Source of the DNA: Nocardia concava NBRC 100430
Lineage (GTDB): Bacteria; Actinomycetota; Actinomycetes; Mycobacteriales; Mycobacteriaceae
Direction of reading: 5' to 3'
DNA: 64,000 bases
NCBI RefSeq assembly: GCF_000308815.1
Contig: NZ_BAFX01000124.1
Coordinates: 1 to 64,000 of the forward strand
Shown here one piece after another: positions 16,885-25,624 of the stretch; the first letter of the stretch is position 1, and every line of letters starts with the position of its first letter. The notes under the pieces were generated by a model, which was not told the DNA's origin, searched no databases, and saw only the letters and a program-made list of their open reading frames with translations. Both the position numbers and the translations under genes were made by a program.

Positions 16885-17711
16885 CACGGCGCCTGCCCTT
16901 CGAGCGGTAGCACGAGGGGATCCACCGTCGGGGTGGCGGGTGACCGCGGCGTGAGCATGAACAGCTGGTAGCCGCACTTCGGGTGGAAGGCGTTGTAGTG
17001 GCGCATGGTGAAGCTCAGGAGTTCGCCGGTCCCGGGGAAACGGACCTGCACGCACGAATCGCTGTACAGCTCTTCGCTCATGGTCTCGCCGAGCGCCCAC
17101 AGCCGATCGAAGTCGGGATTGGTCCGGCAGGTGTCCAGAATCTGGGCGATCCGCGCGGGCTCGGCCAGACCCGGCGACAGCACCCGCACGCTGAAGAGCA
17201 GGCGGGCCACGACGGTCTCCCAGTTGACGATGAGCTCCCGGGCTTCGGGGACGGTCATGAACTGTTCCACGACGTTCACCGGCCGCTCGGCATCGGGGCT
17301 CGCGGGCGCCAGCCAGGGGAAGCCCGAGAGCGCGATCCCGTTGGCGGCCAGCACATCCTGCTCGGGGGATCGATGGAAGAACGCCGGCACCGGGAGCGCT
17401 TCCAGGTGCTCTAGATCCTCCTGGCGCAGGGCCGGCGGCCAGCTTCCGACCGCCAACCGGGACAGCCGCGGCATGGCCATGGACAGCATCTTCTCGAGCA
17501 TCCACATCGGCGCGTCCATGGCCGCGCACCAGTCCTCGAGCCGGTCGGCGGACATGGCCCGCTCCCCGTTCTCGAGCTTCCGGTAGAGCGAGACGCTGAT
17601 GAACATTCGTCGGGCGACTTCCTCCTGCGTGAGACCCAGCGTCTCCCGCCGGTAGCGCATGTACACCCCGACCAGCGGTTGTTCGAGAATGAGATCGAGT
17701 GCTTCCGCCAC
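16884..17711 (-). CDS. XRE/MmyB-type regulator, paralogue 2
   Basis: A 275-residue protein with the same two-domain plan as its neighbours: XRE HTH (residues about 15-70, GLTQEEVARRMFISVSLYRKLENG), then the MmyB-like domain (VPAFFHRSPEQDVLAANG, VNVVEQFMTVPEARELIVNWE). The C-terminus ends in the shared YQLFMLTPR segment plus a short acidic tail. It is 7 bases downstream of paralogue 1 and overlaps paralogue 3, so all three are one transcript. Confidence 0.85.
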   Translation of the reverse strand: MAEALDLILEQPLVGVYMRYRRETLGLTQEEVARRMFISVSLYRKLENGERAMSADRLEDWCAAMDAPMWMLEKMLSMAMPRLSRLAVGSWPPALRQEDLEHLEALPVPAFFHRSPEQDVLAANGIALSGFPWLAPASPDAERPVNVVEQFMTVPEARELIVNWETVVARLLFSVRVLSPGLAEPARIAQILDTCRTNPDFDRLWALGETMSEELYSDSCVQVRFPGTGELLSFTMRHYNAFHPKCGYQLFMLTPRSPATPTVDPLVLPLEGQAP

Positions 17712-17718
17712 AGACTGC

Positions 17719-18537
17719 CTACTTTTCAGCGAAGGGGTCGACGGTGGGGGTGCCCGGTGCGCGGGGCGTCAGCATGAAGAGCTGATATGAGCAGTCGTGC
17801 GGGTGGTAGGGGTTGTAGGAGCGCATGGTGAGGGGCACGTTCTCGCCGGTCACCGGATTGCGAACCAGGACCAGGGAGTCGTTGAACACCTTCTCGTCCA
17901 TGGGCGTGTTCCACATGCGCGCGAATTCCGGGTTCACACTGCAGGTTTCGATGATCTGGGCGAGCCGCTCGGGCGCGACGACTCCGGGTGAGAGGACCCG
18001 CAGGCCGAATACCAACCGATGCACGATGGTGTCCCAGTTGACCAGCAGTTCCCGAGCTTCGGGGATGGTCATGAACTGTTCGATGACGTTCACCGGGCGT
18101 TCGGCATCCGGGCTGGAGGGCGCCAGCCAGGGGAACGCACCGCTCGCCGCTTGATTGGCGGCCAGCACCTCGTATTCGGGGAAGCGGTGGAAGTACGCGG
18201 GATACGGCAGCGCGTTGAGGTGGTCGATGTCTTCCTGGCGCAGGGCGGGCGGCCAGGCGCCGCGGGCGATCGTGGAAACCTTCGGCATGATCAGCGAGAT
18301 CACCTTCTCCAGCATCCACACCGGCGCGTCCATGGCAACGCACCAGTCCCCGAGGCGGTCCACGGACAGCGCGCGCTCGCCGTTCTCCAGCTTGCGGTAG
18401 AGCGAGACGCTGACATACATCCGCCGGGCGGTCTCCTCCTGCGTGAGGCCCAGGGTTTCCCGCCGATACCGCATGTACATCCCGAGCAACGGCTGCTCGG
18501 GAATCGGCTCGATCCCGTCGACCACCTGTCCGACCAC
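17719..18537 (-). CDS. XRE/MmyB-type regulator, paralogue 1
   Basis: A 272-residue first gene of the array. The HTH reads GLTQEETARRMYVSVSLYRKLENG. The ligand domain (YPAYFHRFPEYEVLAANQAA, VNVIEQFMTIPEARELLVNWD) closely matches paralogues 2 and 3. The operon is divergent from the TetR gene at 18684, across about 150 bases that should carry shared control sites. Three near-duplicate regulators in one operon suggest recent local amplification with possible heteromer formation. Confidence 0.85.
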   Translation of the reverse strand: MVGQVVDGIEPIPEQPLLGMYMRYRRETLGLTQEETARRMYVSVSLYRKLENGERALSVDRLGDWCVAMDAPVWMLEKVISLIMPKVSTIARGAWPPALRQEDIDHLNALPYPAYFHRFPEYEVLAANQAASGAFPWLAPSSPDAERPVNVIEQFMTIPEARELLVNWDTIVHRLVFGLRVLSPGVVAPERLAQIIETCSVNPEFARMWNTPMDEKVFNDSLVLVRNPVTGENVPLTMRSYNPYHPHDCSYQLFMLTPRAPGTPTVDPFAEK

Positions 18538-18683
18538 CTCTCCAGCAATCCTCCCGCTAATTTCTACCGAAATGGTCAGTGAGGATCCAATTTTCCGGTG
18601 TCGTCAGCGTACGGACGTGCATCGACCGCCGCGACGCCGGATCCGTGATCCAGTAGTTGCAGCCGCAATGCAACGATGTGCAT

Positions 18684-19352
18684 ATGAATCCCCTCGACAC
18701 GAGCTCTGAGTCCTCGTTGAGACAGACTGGTCGGTCGAATAGGCACCGGGTGACACGGGAGGCGATTTTGATCTCGCAGCGGGGGCGACTGCTGGAAGGG
18801 ATCAGCGACTGCGTGGAGGTGAAGGGGTATGGGGGGACGACGCTGACGGACATTGTGGGGCGGGCTCGGGTTTCGCGGAGCACGTTTTATGAGCACTTCG
18901 GGAGCAAGGAGGAGTGCTTTGTGGCGGCGGTGGAGGCGGGGGCGAGTTTGTTGTTCACGCGGATCGCGGAGGAGATGGGGCGGGTCGAGCATCCGGATGT
19001 GCGTGCGATGGTGACGAATTCGCTGGGGACGTATTGCGAGGTGATCGTGGCGGAGCCGCAGTTGGCGCGGCTGGTGCTGGTGGAGGCGTTCAAGGCGGGC
19101 GGGGAGGCGGTGCGGCGGCACGACGCGTCGCTGGATATGTTCACGGCGCTCTATCGGGAGTTTCATCTGCGGGCGCGGGCCGAGTTCGCGGATGTGCCGG
19201 AGATCAGCGAGGATCAGCTGGCGCTGATCGTCGATGCCATTGCCGAGCGGACCCGGCGGCTGATCGAGCGCGGGGAGATCGAGCAGTTGCCGGACCGGAT
19301 TCCGGACCTGGAGGCCTTCGCCTTCGCCGTGCTGCGCCTGCCGCGGGCATGA
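18684..19352 (+). CDS. TetR family regulator, paralogue 1 of a pair
   Basis: Encodes 222 residues from ATG 18684 (a TTG at 18657 could add nine). The TetR DNA-binding domain spans about residues 30-75, with helix-turn-helix TLTDIVGRARVSRSTFYEHF. The C-terminal ligand domain is helical with no identified ligand. Residues 52-72 are identical to 42-62 of the TetR at 19461, so both should read the same operator. Its ATGA end overlaps a tiny frame. Located between the XRE array and the beta-lactone operon, it is a plausible regulator of that operon. Confidence 0.85.
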   Translation: MNPLDTSSESSLRQTGRSNRHRVTREAILISQRGRLLEGISDCVEVKGYGGTTLTDIVGRARVSRSTFYEHFGSKEECFVAAVEAGASLLFTRIAEEMGRVEHPDVRAMVTNSLGTYCEVIVAEPQLARLVLVEAFKAGGEAVRRHDASLDMFTALYREFHLRARAEFADVPEISEDQLALIVDAIAERTRRLIERGEIEQLPDRIPDLEAFAFAVLRLPRA

Positions 19353-19420
19353 AGAACGGGGCGACTGAGGTCACCTGCCCGCAATGCCGATCCACCACAA
19401 TCCGCTCCGCCCACCGATAA
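19349..19420 (+). CDS. Possible 23-residue CxxC microprotein
   Basis: An ATG overlapping the TetR stop (ATGA) opens a 23-residue frame containing VTCPQCRSTTIRS. The CPQC pair resembles half of a zinc ribbon. The overlap would allow translational coupling. It may be a remnant of a longer zinc-ribbon protein or chance. No ribosome site of its own is visible. Confidence 0.25.
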   Translation: MKNGATEVTCPQCRSTTIRSAHR

Positions 19421-19460
19421 TGACCATCTGAAGCGACCGCGGTTCAACGAGAGGGAATGG

Positions 19461-20105
19461 ATGCTGCAGCGCACCAACTTCGACGAACGGCATCGCGCGG
19501 CCCGCGACGCGGTCCTCACCTCGCAGCGCGGCCGGCTCATCGAGGCCATGGTGGAATGCGTCGAGGCCAAGGGCTACAACGCCACCACGCTGACCGATAT
19601 CGTCGGGCGCGCCCGGGTGTCGCGCAGCACCTTCTACGAGCACTTCACCAACAAGGAGCAGTGCTTCGTCGAGGCGGTGCGCACCGGATCGGACATCATC
19701 GCGACCCGCATCGCCGAGGAGCTGGCCCAGCTGCCGACCGACGCGGGAGCGCACGCGCGCATCGAGTCGATCGTGGTGACGTTCTGCGAAACCGTCGCCT
19801 CCGAACCGGATTTCACGCGCCTCATGCTGGTGGAGGCGTTCAAGGTGGATCAGGAGTCGGTGGCGCTGCGGGATCTGGCGGTGGATCGCTTCGCCGATCT
19901 GTACCGGGTCTTCTACGCCCAGGCGCGCGAGAACGATCCGAGCCTGCCGGTGATCGCGGACGAACTGTTCGCGCTGATTCCCGACGCCATCGGCGAGCGG
20001 ACCCGGCGGGTGATCGTGGCCGAGGGTGCGCACCGGGTGCCCGAATTGGCGCCGCTGTTCGTGGAATTCGTCATCGCTGTACTGGGCCTGCCGCCGCTCG
20101 ACTAG
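19461..20105 (+). CDS. TetR family regulator, paralogue 2 of a pair
   Basis: A 214-residue TetR protein; the HTH block at residues 42-62 is identical over 21 residues to the preceding paralogue. Flanking segments are also alike (SQRGRLIEAMVECVEAKGYN here, SQRGRLLEGISDCVEVKGYG there), while the ligand-binding halves differ more. This suggests duplication followed by change in ligand response with retained DNA specificity. GAGAGGGA precedes the ATG. It is the last gene before the beta-lactone operon on the same strand, 388 bases upstream. Confidence 0.87.
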   Translation: MLQRTNFDERHRAARDAVLTSQRGRLIEAMVECVEAKGYNATTLTDIVGRARVSRSTFYEHFTNKEQCFVEAVRTGSDIIATRIAEELAQLPTDAGAHARIESIVVTFCETVASEPDFTRLMLVEAFKVDQESVALRDLAVDRFADLYRVFYAQARENDPSLPVIADELFALIPDAIGERTRRVIVAEGAHRVPELAPLFVEFVIAVLGLPPLD

Positions 20106-20493
20106 CGAAATCGACTGCCGCTCAGACAGTTTGCGGATCACCTCGCCACAGGCCCGAGAATGTGACGCGCTCGGGTGAACTCACTCACAGGGAGACCCTC
20201 GGTTCGTCATCCTCGGGCCATACGGATGACACATAGTGCGAGATAGCCAGGCGTTGACCAGCATCCAGTACTTTCTCGTACCCCCACCTCAGACCGCTGG
20301 TGCCGCGGCAAGCTGGACGCCCCGGCTGTACCGAACCCGGCGTAACACTAAGCAGCCGTTCACGATTCGTCTCAGACAGCTACACGGAACGCTCCAGTTC
20401 CCCAAGCTAGTTACTCTCCGGTAGCCTCATCGCATCGGAGTTCGACGATCATTTCAGTTTCCTGTTTCAGCCTCCCAGTATCAGGAGTTCGCC
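20106..20493 (+). promoter_or_regulatory. Upstream region of the beta-lactone operon
   Basis: A gene-free stretch of 388 bases. It holds an inverted repeat GTCATCC (20206-20212) / GGATGAC (20224-20230) that could be an operator or a small hairpin. Near its 3' end, TTCCCC and TAGCCT about 18 bases apart are a weak promoter candidate. CAGGAG just before GTG 20494 is the ribosome site. No strong consensus promoter is visible. Confidence 0.45.
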
Positions 20494-21546
20494 GTGCCTC
20501 AATCTCGATTCGAGTCGATCGGCGCTTATCTACCCGAGAAGCGCGTCACCACAGCCGAATTGCTTTCGCAATTGAAGGAAGTCCCCGAGTTCGATCTCGA
20601 ACGAATCACGGGGGTCAAGGAGCGCCGGTTCCGCGACAACCGGCCGGAGAGCCGCGAGGACTCTTTCGTCCTCGCCATGAAGGCCGTCGAGGACAGTCTG
20701 TCCAGGTCATCCTATGCCGCAGGCGATCTCGACGTCATCATCTCCACCTCCATCACGCGCAGCAAGCACGGCACCCGCATGTACATGGAGCCGTCCTTCG
20801 CCGGAGCCATCGGCCGCGCGATCGGCGCCCGCGAGGACGTCATCGCCTTCGATCTCTCGAATGCCTGCGCGGGCATGATGAGTGGCGTCTACATTCTCGA
20901 CCGCATGATTCGCAGCGGTGCGGTGAAACGCGGCATCGTGGTCAGCGGTGAGGCGATCACGCCCATTGCCGAAACGGCCGTGAACGAGATTTCCAGTAAA
21001 TACGATTTGCAATTCGCCTCTTTGACCGTCGGCGATTCCGGCGCCTGCTTGGTGCTCGACGAGGCCGTCGACGACAACGACAAGATCCACTACATCGAGC
21101 TGACCACCGCGTCGGAGTTCTCGCACCTGTGTCTGGGCATGCCCAGCGACAAGACCAATGGCGTGGCGCTCTACACCGACAACCGGAAGATGCACAACGA
21201 GGCCCGGTTCCTGCTGTGGACCGACACCCAGCGCAACTTCATGGAGGAGCGCGGAATCGATTTCGGTGCAGAGGGTTTCGACTACATCATTCACCACCAG
21301 TTCGGCGCGGCGGCGATTCCGTTCATGAACGCCATTGCCGAGCGCGAGTTCCGGCACCCCATGCCGCCGGACCTGAATGTCATCGAGAAGTACGGAAACA
21401 CCTCCAGCACTTCGCATTTCATCGTGCTGCACGATCAGCTGAGCCAGCAGGCGATCGCGAGCGGATCCAAGCTGCTGATGATCCCGGCCGCCTCCGGCGT
21501 GGTCGGCGGCTTCCTGTCCACCACCATCTCGTCGCTGAAGGTCTGA
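20494..21546 (+). CDS. nltA: OleA-like thiolase, catalytic subunit (NltA-type)
   Basis: A 350-residue ketosynthase-III-fold thiolase expected to join two fatty acyl-CoAs head to head into a beta-keto acid. Cys125 lies in DLSNACAGMMSG, His267 or His268 in YIIHHQFGAA, and Asn302 in KYGNTSS. Glu99 in MEPS lies 26 residues before the Cys, the spacing I recall between Glu117 and Cys143 of Xanthomonas OleA. Cys-to-His spacing (142) also fits. GTG start with CAGGAG upstream. First gene of the operon and followed 11 bases later by a degenerate partner. The symbol is assigned by analogy with the Nocardia nltABCD cluster. Confidence 0.85.
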   Translation: MPQSRFESIGAYLPEKRVTTAELLSQLKEVPEFDLERITGVKERRFRDNRPESREDSFVLAMKAVEDSLSRSSYAAGDLDVIISTSITRSKHGTRMYMEPSFAGAIGRAIGAREDVIAFDLSNACAGMMSGVYILDRMIRSGAVKRGIVVSGEAITPIAETAVNEISSKYDLQFASLTVGDSGACLVLDEAVDDNDKIHYIELTTASEFSHLCLGMPSDKTNGVALYTDNRKMHNEARFLLWTDTQRNFMEERGIDFGAEGFDYIIHHQFGAAAIPFMNAIAEREFRHPMPPDLNVIEKYGNTSSTSHFIVLHDQLSQQAIASGSKLLMIPAASGVVGGFLSTTISSLKV

Positions 21547-21557
21547 GGTCTACGAAC

Positions 21558-22487
21558 ATGGGCGTGCGCATCAAATCCACCGGAATCAGCCGGGACACCG
21601 ACACTTTCAGCATCGTGGAGCTCAGCGGCCGGGCCGCACGGCGGGCCATGGAGAGCGCGGGTATCGAGCCCGGGCAGGTCGGGGTCATGATCAACGCGGG
21701 CATCTTCCGCGACAGCAATACCGTCGAGCCGGCGGTGTCCGCGCTGATCCAGAAGGCCGCGGGCATCGGACTGGATTATGTGAAGGAGGACCCGCGGTCG
21801 TTCTCCTTCGACCTGATGAACGCGGGCACGAGCGTGGTCAACGCGGTCCAGGTGGCGCAGGCGGTGCTGGCCACCGGGAGCGCGGAGCACGTGCTGATCG
21901 TGTCGGGTGATACCCATCCGTCGCTGACCCGTTCGGCGGCCGATGACGAATTCCCTTACGCCACAGCGGGTGCCGCGCTCCTGCTGGAGCAGACCGATGA
22001 GCCGGAGGGCTTCGGCCGGGTGCACACCCGCGCCGCCGAGGGCACGCCGGGCCTGGAGTCCTACGTGGATGTCGAGACCATGGGCAATCGGGGCCGCGGG
22101 CTGATGACCGTGGAGCGGGAACCGGACTACCTGGACCGGCTGCTGGTCGTCGCCGCCGAGGCCGCCCGCGCCGCATTGGCGGGCAGCGATATCGACGAGA
22201 CCACCACGGCCCTCATCGCTTCCACGCCGAGCGGGGAGTTCCCGGCACTGCTGGCCGCCGAGCTCGGCATCGCGTCGGAGGCGGTCTTCACCCCGGACCT
22301 GTCCCAGGGCGACCCGCACACCGCCACCCTGCCGCTGGCGTATCACGCTGCCGCCGAGTCGGATTCGCTCGCCGCCTACCGCGATGTGCTGTTCGTGGCG
22401 GCGGGCGCGGGCCCCTCGGCCGCCGCGGTCGTCTACCGGCTCCCGGCCCTCGCCGGAGCCCTGCGCAGCGGGAAAGGCTGGGCGTGA
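21558..22487 (+). CDS. nltB: OleA-like thiolase, degenerate partner subunit (NltB-type)
   Basis: A 309-residue thiolase-fold protein, shorter at the N-terminus than its neighbour. The nucleophile motif reads FDLMNAGTS, so the catalytic Cys is Gly90. The His block is replaced by LIASTPSGEF and the Asn block by QGDPHTATL. Yet Glu57 in NTVEPAVS is kept at the position of the OleA cross-dimer glutamate. It therefore cannot catalyse alone but could complete the partner's active site in a heterodimer, as proposed for lipstatin LstA/LstB. It overlaps the next gene by 4 bases (GTGA). Confidence 0.82.
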   Translation: MGVRIKSTGISRDTDTFSIVELSGRAARRAMESAGIEPGQVGVMINAGIFRDSNTVEPAVSALIQKAAGIGLDYVKEDPRSFSFDLMNAGTSVVNAVQVAQAVLATGSAEHVLIVSGDTHPSLTRSAADDEFPYATAGAALLLEQTDEPEGFGRVHTRAAEGTPGLESYVDVETMGNRGRGLMTVEREPDYLDRLLVVAAEAARAALAGSDIDETTTALIASTPSGEFPALLAAELGIASEAVFTPDLSQGDPHTATLPLAYHAAAESDSLAAYRDVLFVAAGAGPSAAAVVYRLPALAGALRSGKGWA

Positions 22488-24301
22488 CCACCGCGACCTA
22501 TTGGCAGGCCATCGACCGCTTCCGCGCGGTGGTGGCCGCCGATCCGGACCGTGAGGCGGTGATCTACCCCGCGGGGAAGACCGCCTCCGGCCTGCCGGAC
22601 TACCGCCATCTCACCTACCGTGAGCTCGACGAGTGGTCCGACACCATCGGCCTGCACCTGGCCGCGGACGGCGTGGGCCGCGGCACCCGCACCATCGTGC
22701 TGGTGCTGCCCAGCCCGGAGCTGTACGCGATCATGCTGGGGCTGTTGAAGATCGGCGCGGTCCCGGTGGTCATCGACCCGGGCATGGGCCTGCGCAAGAT
22801 GCTCAACTGCCTGCGCGCCGCCGATGCCGAGGCGTTCATCGGGATTCCGCAGGCGCACGCCGCGCGGGTGTTGTTCGGCAAGTACTTCCGGAACGTGCGG
22901 GTGACTCTCACCGTCGGCCCGCGCTGGTTCTGGGGCGGCCCGACACTGCGCGGGTGGGGTGCGCCGGTGACCTCGGGCCGCCTCGGCAACCGGCTCAGCG
23001 CCGAACTGGGGACGCACGGTCCCGCCAGCGCCAAGGTGGCCGCGCGGCTCGACGAGCTGCTGGCCACGCTGGAATCGCGAAAGAGCGAGCACCGCGCGCC
23101 GTTCGACGCGTTCACGCTCGAGGAACGGGTGCCCGCGCCCGCCGAGGAGCTGCTGCTCATCGCGTACACGACCGGCAGCACCGGGCCCGCCAAGGCCGTG
23201 GAGATGACGCACGGGAATCTCAGCTCCATGGTCGAGCAGGTGCACGCCGCGCGCGGCAATGTGGATCCGGGGACCTCGCTGATCACCCTGCCGCTGGTGG
23301 GGATTCTCGACATGCTGCTCGGATCCCGTTGCGTGCTACCGCCGTTGGTGCCGAGCAAGGTGGGCTCGACCGAGCCCGCGCATGTGGTCGACGCCATCAA
23401 CCGGTTCGGGGTGAAGACCATGTTCGCCTCGCCCGCCGTGCTGATCCCGCTGCTGCGGCATCTCGAACAGCACAAGACGCCGGTGCCCACCCTGCACAGC
23501 ATTTTCTCCGGCGGCGCGCCCGTCCCGGACTGGTGCATTGCCGGGCTGCGGGAGGTGCTGGCCGAGGACGCCGAGGTGTACGCGGGCTACGGCTCGACCG
23601 AGGCGCTGCCCATGTCCACCATCGAATCCCGGGAACTGCTCGGCGGTTTGGTGGAGCGGGCGCATCTGGGCGACGGCACCTGTGTGGGCCGCCCGGCCGA
23701 ACGCGTGCGGGCGCGGCTGGTCGCCATCACCGATGACCCGATCCCGACCTGGGAGCAGGCCGAGGCCAGGGCATCCGAGTTGGTGGGCCCCCGGGGCATC
23801 GGTGAACTCGTGGTGTCGGGGCCGAATGTGAGCACCCGGTACTACTGGCCGGAGTCGGCGAACCTGGCGGGCAAGATCCGCGACGGCGAGACGGTGTGGC
23901 ATCGCACCGGCGACCTGGCCTGGATCGACGACGAGAACCGAATCTGGTTCTGCGGACGCAAGAGTCAGCGACTGTTGACCGCCGACGGGCCTATGTTCTC
24001 GGTGCAGGTGGAGCAGGTCTTCAATACCGTGCCCGGGGTCGCGCGGACGGCGCTGGTCGGGGTCGGAACGCGCGGCACACAACTTCCGGTGCTCTGCGTC
24101 GAGGCCGAGCCTGGCGCCGATACGGCGAAGCTGGTGACGCAACTGCGCGAGCGCGCCGCCGAATTCGAGGTCACCGCACCGGTTTCCACGTTCCTGTTCC
24201 ATCCGGGCTTCCCGGTCGATATCCGCCACAATGCCAAGATCGGCCGCGAACAGCTCGCGGTCTGGGCGGCTGAGCGGCTCGACAAGGGAGATGGACGATG
24301 A
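22484..24301 (+). CDS. nltC: OleC-like beta-lactone synthetase (NltC-type)
   Basis: A 605-residue ANL-superfamily adenylating enzyme. It has the P-loop YTTGSTGPAKAVEMTH (about residue 226), the aromatic-acid-motif segment YAGYGSTEALP, the hinge-region HRTGDLAWIDDENRIWFCGRKS and a C-terminal lid with the late Lys in RHNAKIGRE. The length and GxSTEALP pattern match OleC rather than ordinary acyl-CoA ligases. OleC activates the beta-hydroxy acid with ATP and cyclises it to a cis or trans beta-lactone. GTG start overlapping the previous stop. With no OleB in the window the lactone should persist. Confidence 0.88.
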   Translation: MTTATYWQAIDRFRAVVAADPDREAVIYPAGKTASGLPDYRHLTYRELDEWSDTIGLHLAADGVGRGTRTIVLVLPSPELYAIMLGLLKIGAVPVVIDPGMGLRKMLNCLRAADAEAFIGIPQAHAARVLFGKYFRNVRVTLTVGPRWFWGGPTLRGWGAPVTSGRLGNRLSAELGTHGPASAKVAARLDELLATLESRKSEHRAPFDAFTLEERVPAPAEELLLIAYTTGSTGPAKAVEMTHGNLSSMVEQVHAARGNVDPGTSLITLPLVGILDMLLGSRCVLPPLVPSKVGSTEPAHVVDAINRFGVKTMFASPAVLIPLLRHLEQHKTPVPTLHSIFSGGAPVPDWCIAGLREVLAEDAEVYAGYGSTEALPMSTIESRELLGGLVERAHLGDGTCVGRPAERVRARLVAITDDPIPTWEQAEARASELVGPRGIGELVVSGPNVSTRYYWPESANLAGKIRDGETVWHRTGDLAWIDDENRIWFCGRKSQRLLTADGPMFSVQVEQVFNTVPGVARTALVGVGTRGTQLPVLCVEAEPGADTAKLVTQLRERAAEFEVTAPVSTFLFHPGFPVDIRHNAKIGREQLAVWAAERLDKGDGR

Positions 24302-24567
24302 AGGTGACTGTGCTGCGCGCGATTCCGGTGCTGGGCTGGCTGTACCTGGCCCTCGGCCTGCTGTTGGCGGCGGGTGATCGCGCGCCCGCCAACCGGCTGC
24401 TGCGCGCGGTGTTCTGGATCGACGCGTTCCTCAGCATCGTGGTGCACGCGGCGCAGATCCCGGCCGCGCTGAAGGCCACCGCCGGCACCGAGCACTCGGC
24501 GGTCAAGACGGCGGCCATGACTCAGATCTTCGGCATCACCTGGTGGAAGACGCAGGAAGCCGCATGA
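24298..24567 (+). CDS. Small membrane protein in the beta-lactone operon
   Basis: An 89-residue protein with hydrophobic segments at residues 8-27 (IPVLGWLYLALGLLLAAG) and about 41-60, and a Trp-rich end (FGITWWKTQEAA). The size and pattern recall the DUF4499/TMEM254-like family, which I cannot confirm. Its ATG overlaps the OleC-like stop by 4 bases (ATGA), so it is coupled to lactone synthesis. It might tether the soluble enzymes to the membrane or handle the greasy product; this is inference. Confidence 0.7.
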   Translation: MKVTVLRAIPVLGWLYLALGLLLAAGDRAPANRLLRAVFWIDAFLSIVVHAAQIPAALKATAGTEHSAVKTAAMTQIFGITWWKTQEAA

Positions 24568-24583
24568 CCGGAAGGGGTAGAGC

Positions 24584-25624
24584 GTGAAGGCACTTGTCAC
24601 GGGCGCGTCCGGATTCCTGGGCGGAGCGCTGGTGCGCCGCCTGGTCCGCGACGGCGACTACGAGGTGGCGATCCTGGCGCGCGCCACCAGCAATCTGCGC
24701 GACCTGGCCGAGGTGATCGACCGGGTCGAGGTCATCACCGGCGATCTCACCGATCAGGTATCGCTGGAACGCGCCACCAAGGGTGTGGACGTGGTGTTCC
24801 ACAGCGCGGCGCGGGTCGATGACCGCGGTACGCGGGAGCAGTTCGTGGCCGAGAACGTCACGGCCACCGAGAATCTCGTGCGGGCGGCCAAGCGCAACGG
24901 CACCTCGCGGTTCGTGTTCATCTCCAGCCCCAGCGCGCTCATGGACCGCGACGGCGGCGACCAGGTGAACGTCAACGAGTCGGTGCCGTACCCGCGGCGG
25001 TACCTGAACCTGTACTCCGAGACCAAGGCCGCAGCCGAGCGGCTCGTACTGGCCTCGAACACAGCGGAATTCCAGGCTTGCGCGCTGCGGCCACGCGCCA
25101 TCTGGGGTGCGGGCGACCGGTCCGGGCCGATCGTGCGGCTGCTGGGCCGCGCGGCGGAGGGCACGCTGCCGGATCTGTCGTACGGCAAGCAGGTCAAGGC
25201 CTCGCTGTGTCATGTGGAGAACATCGTCGAGGCGTGCGTGCTGGCGGCGCGATCCGAAAACATCGGCGGCAAGGCGTATTTCATCGCCGATGCCGAGCAG
25301 ACCGATGTCTGGGGCTTCCTGGGCGAGGTCGCCACCGGTCTCGGCTACGCGAAACCGACCCGGCAGCCGAACCGGCGGGTGCTGAACGCGATCGTGGCCG
25401 CCATCGAAACCGTCTGGCGCATACCGTTCGTCGCGACCCGGTGGTCGCCGCCGCTGTCGCGGTATGTGGTCGCGCTGATGACCCGCACCGCCACCTACGA
25501 CACCTCGGCCGCCACCCGCGATTTCGGCTATCACCCGATCGTGGACCGCGACGCCGGGCTGGCGGATTTCCTGGCCTGGCTCGAAACCCAGGGTGGCATC
25601 ACTGCTTTGAACGAGCAGATCTAG
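24584..25624 (+). CDS. nltD: OleD-like beta-keto acid reductase (NltD-type)
   Basis: A 346-residue extended SDR of the 3-beta-hydroxysteroid dehydrogenase/isomerase type. It shows TGASGFLGGALV at the N-terminus, HSAARVDD, SSPSALMD and the catalytic LYSETK (Tyr and Lys). RPRAIWGAGD further along is typical of OleD. OleD reduces the 2-alkyl-3-keto acid made by OleA to the 3-hydroxy acid used by OleC. GTG start with GGAAGGGG upstream. Its last seven codons and stop are imperfectly duplicated just downstream. Confidence 0.87.
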   Translation: MKALVTGASGFLGGALVRRLVRDGDYEVAILARATSNLRDLAEVIDRVEVITGDLTDQVSLERATKGVDVVFHSAARVDDRGTREQFVAENVTATENLVRAAKRNGTSRFVFISSPSALMDRDGGDQVNVNESVPYPRRYLNLYSETKAAAERLVLASNTAEFQACALRPRAIWGAGDRSGPIVRLLGRAAEGTLPDLSYGKQVKASLCHVENIVEACVLAARSENIGGKAYFIADAEQTDVWGFLGEVATGLGYAKPTRQPNRRVLNAIVAAIETVWRIPFVATRWSPPLSRYVVALMTRTATYDTSAATRDFGYHPIVDRDAGLADFLAWLETQGGITALNEQI

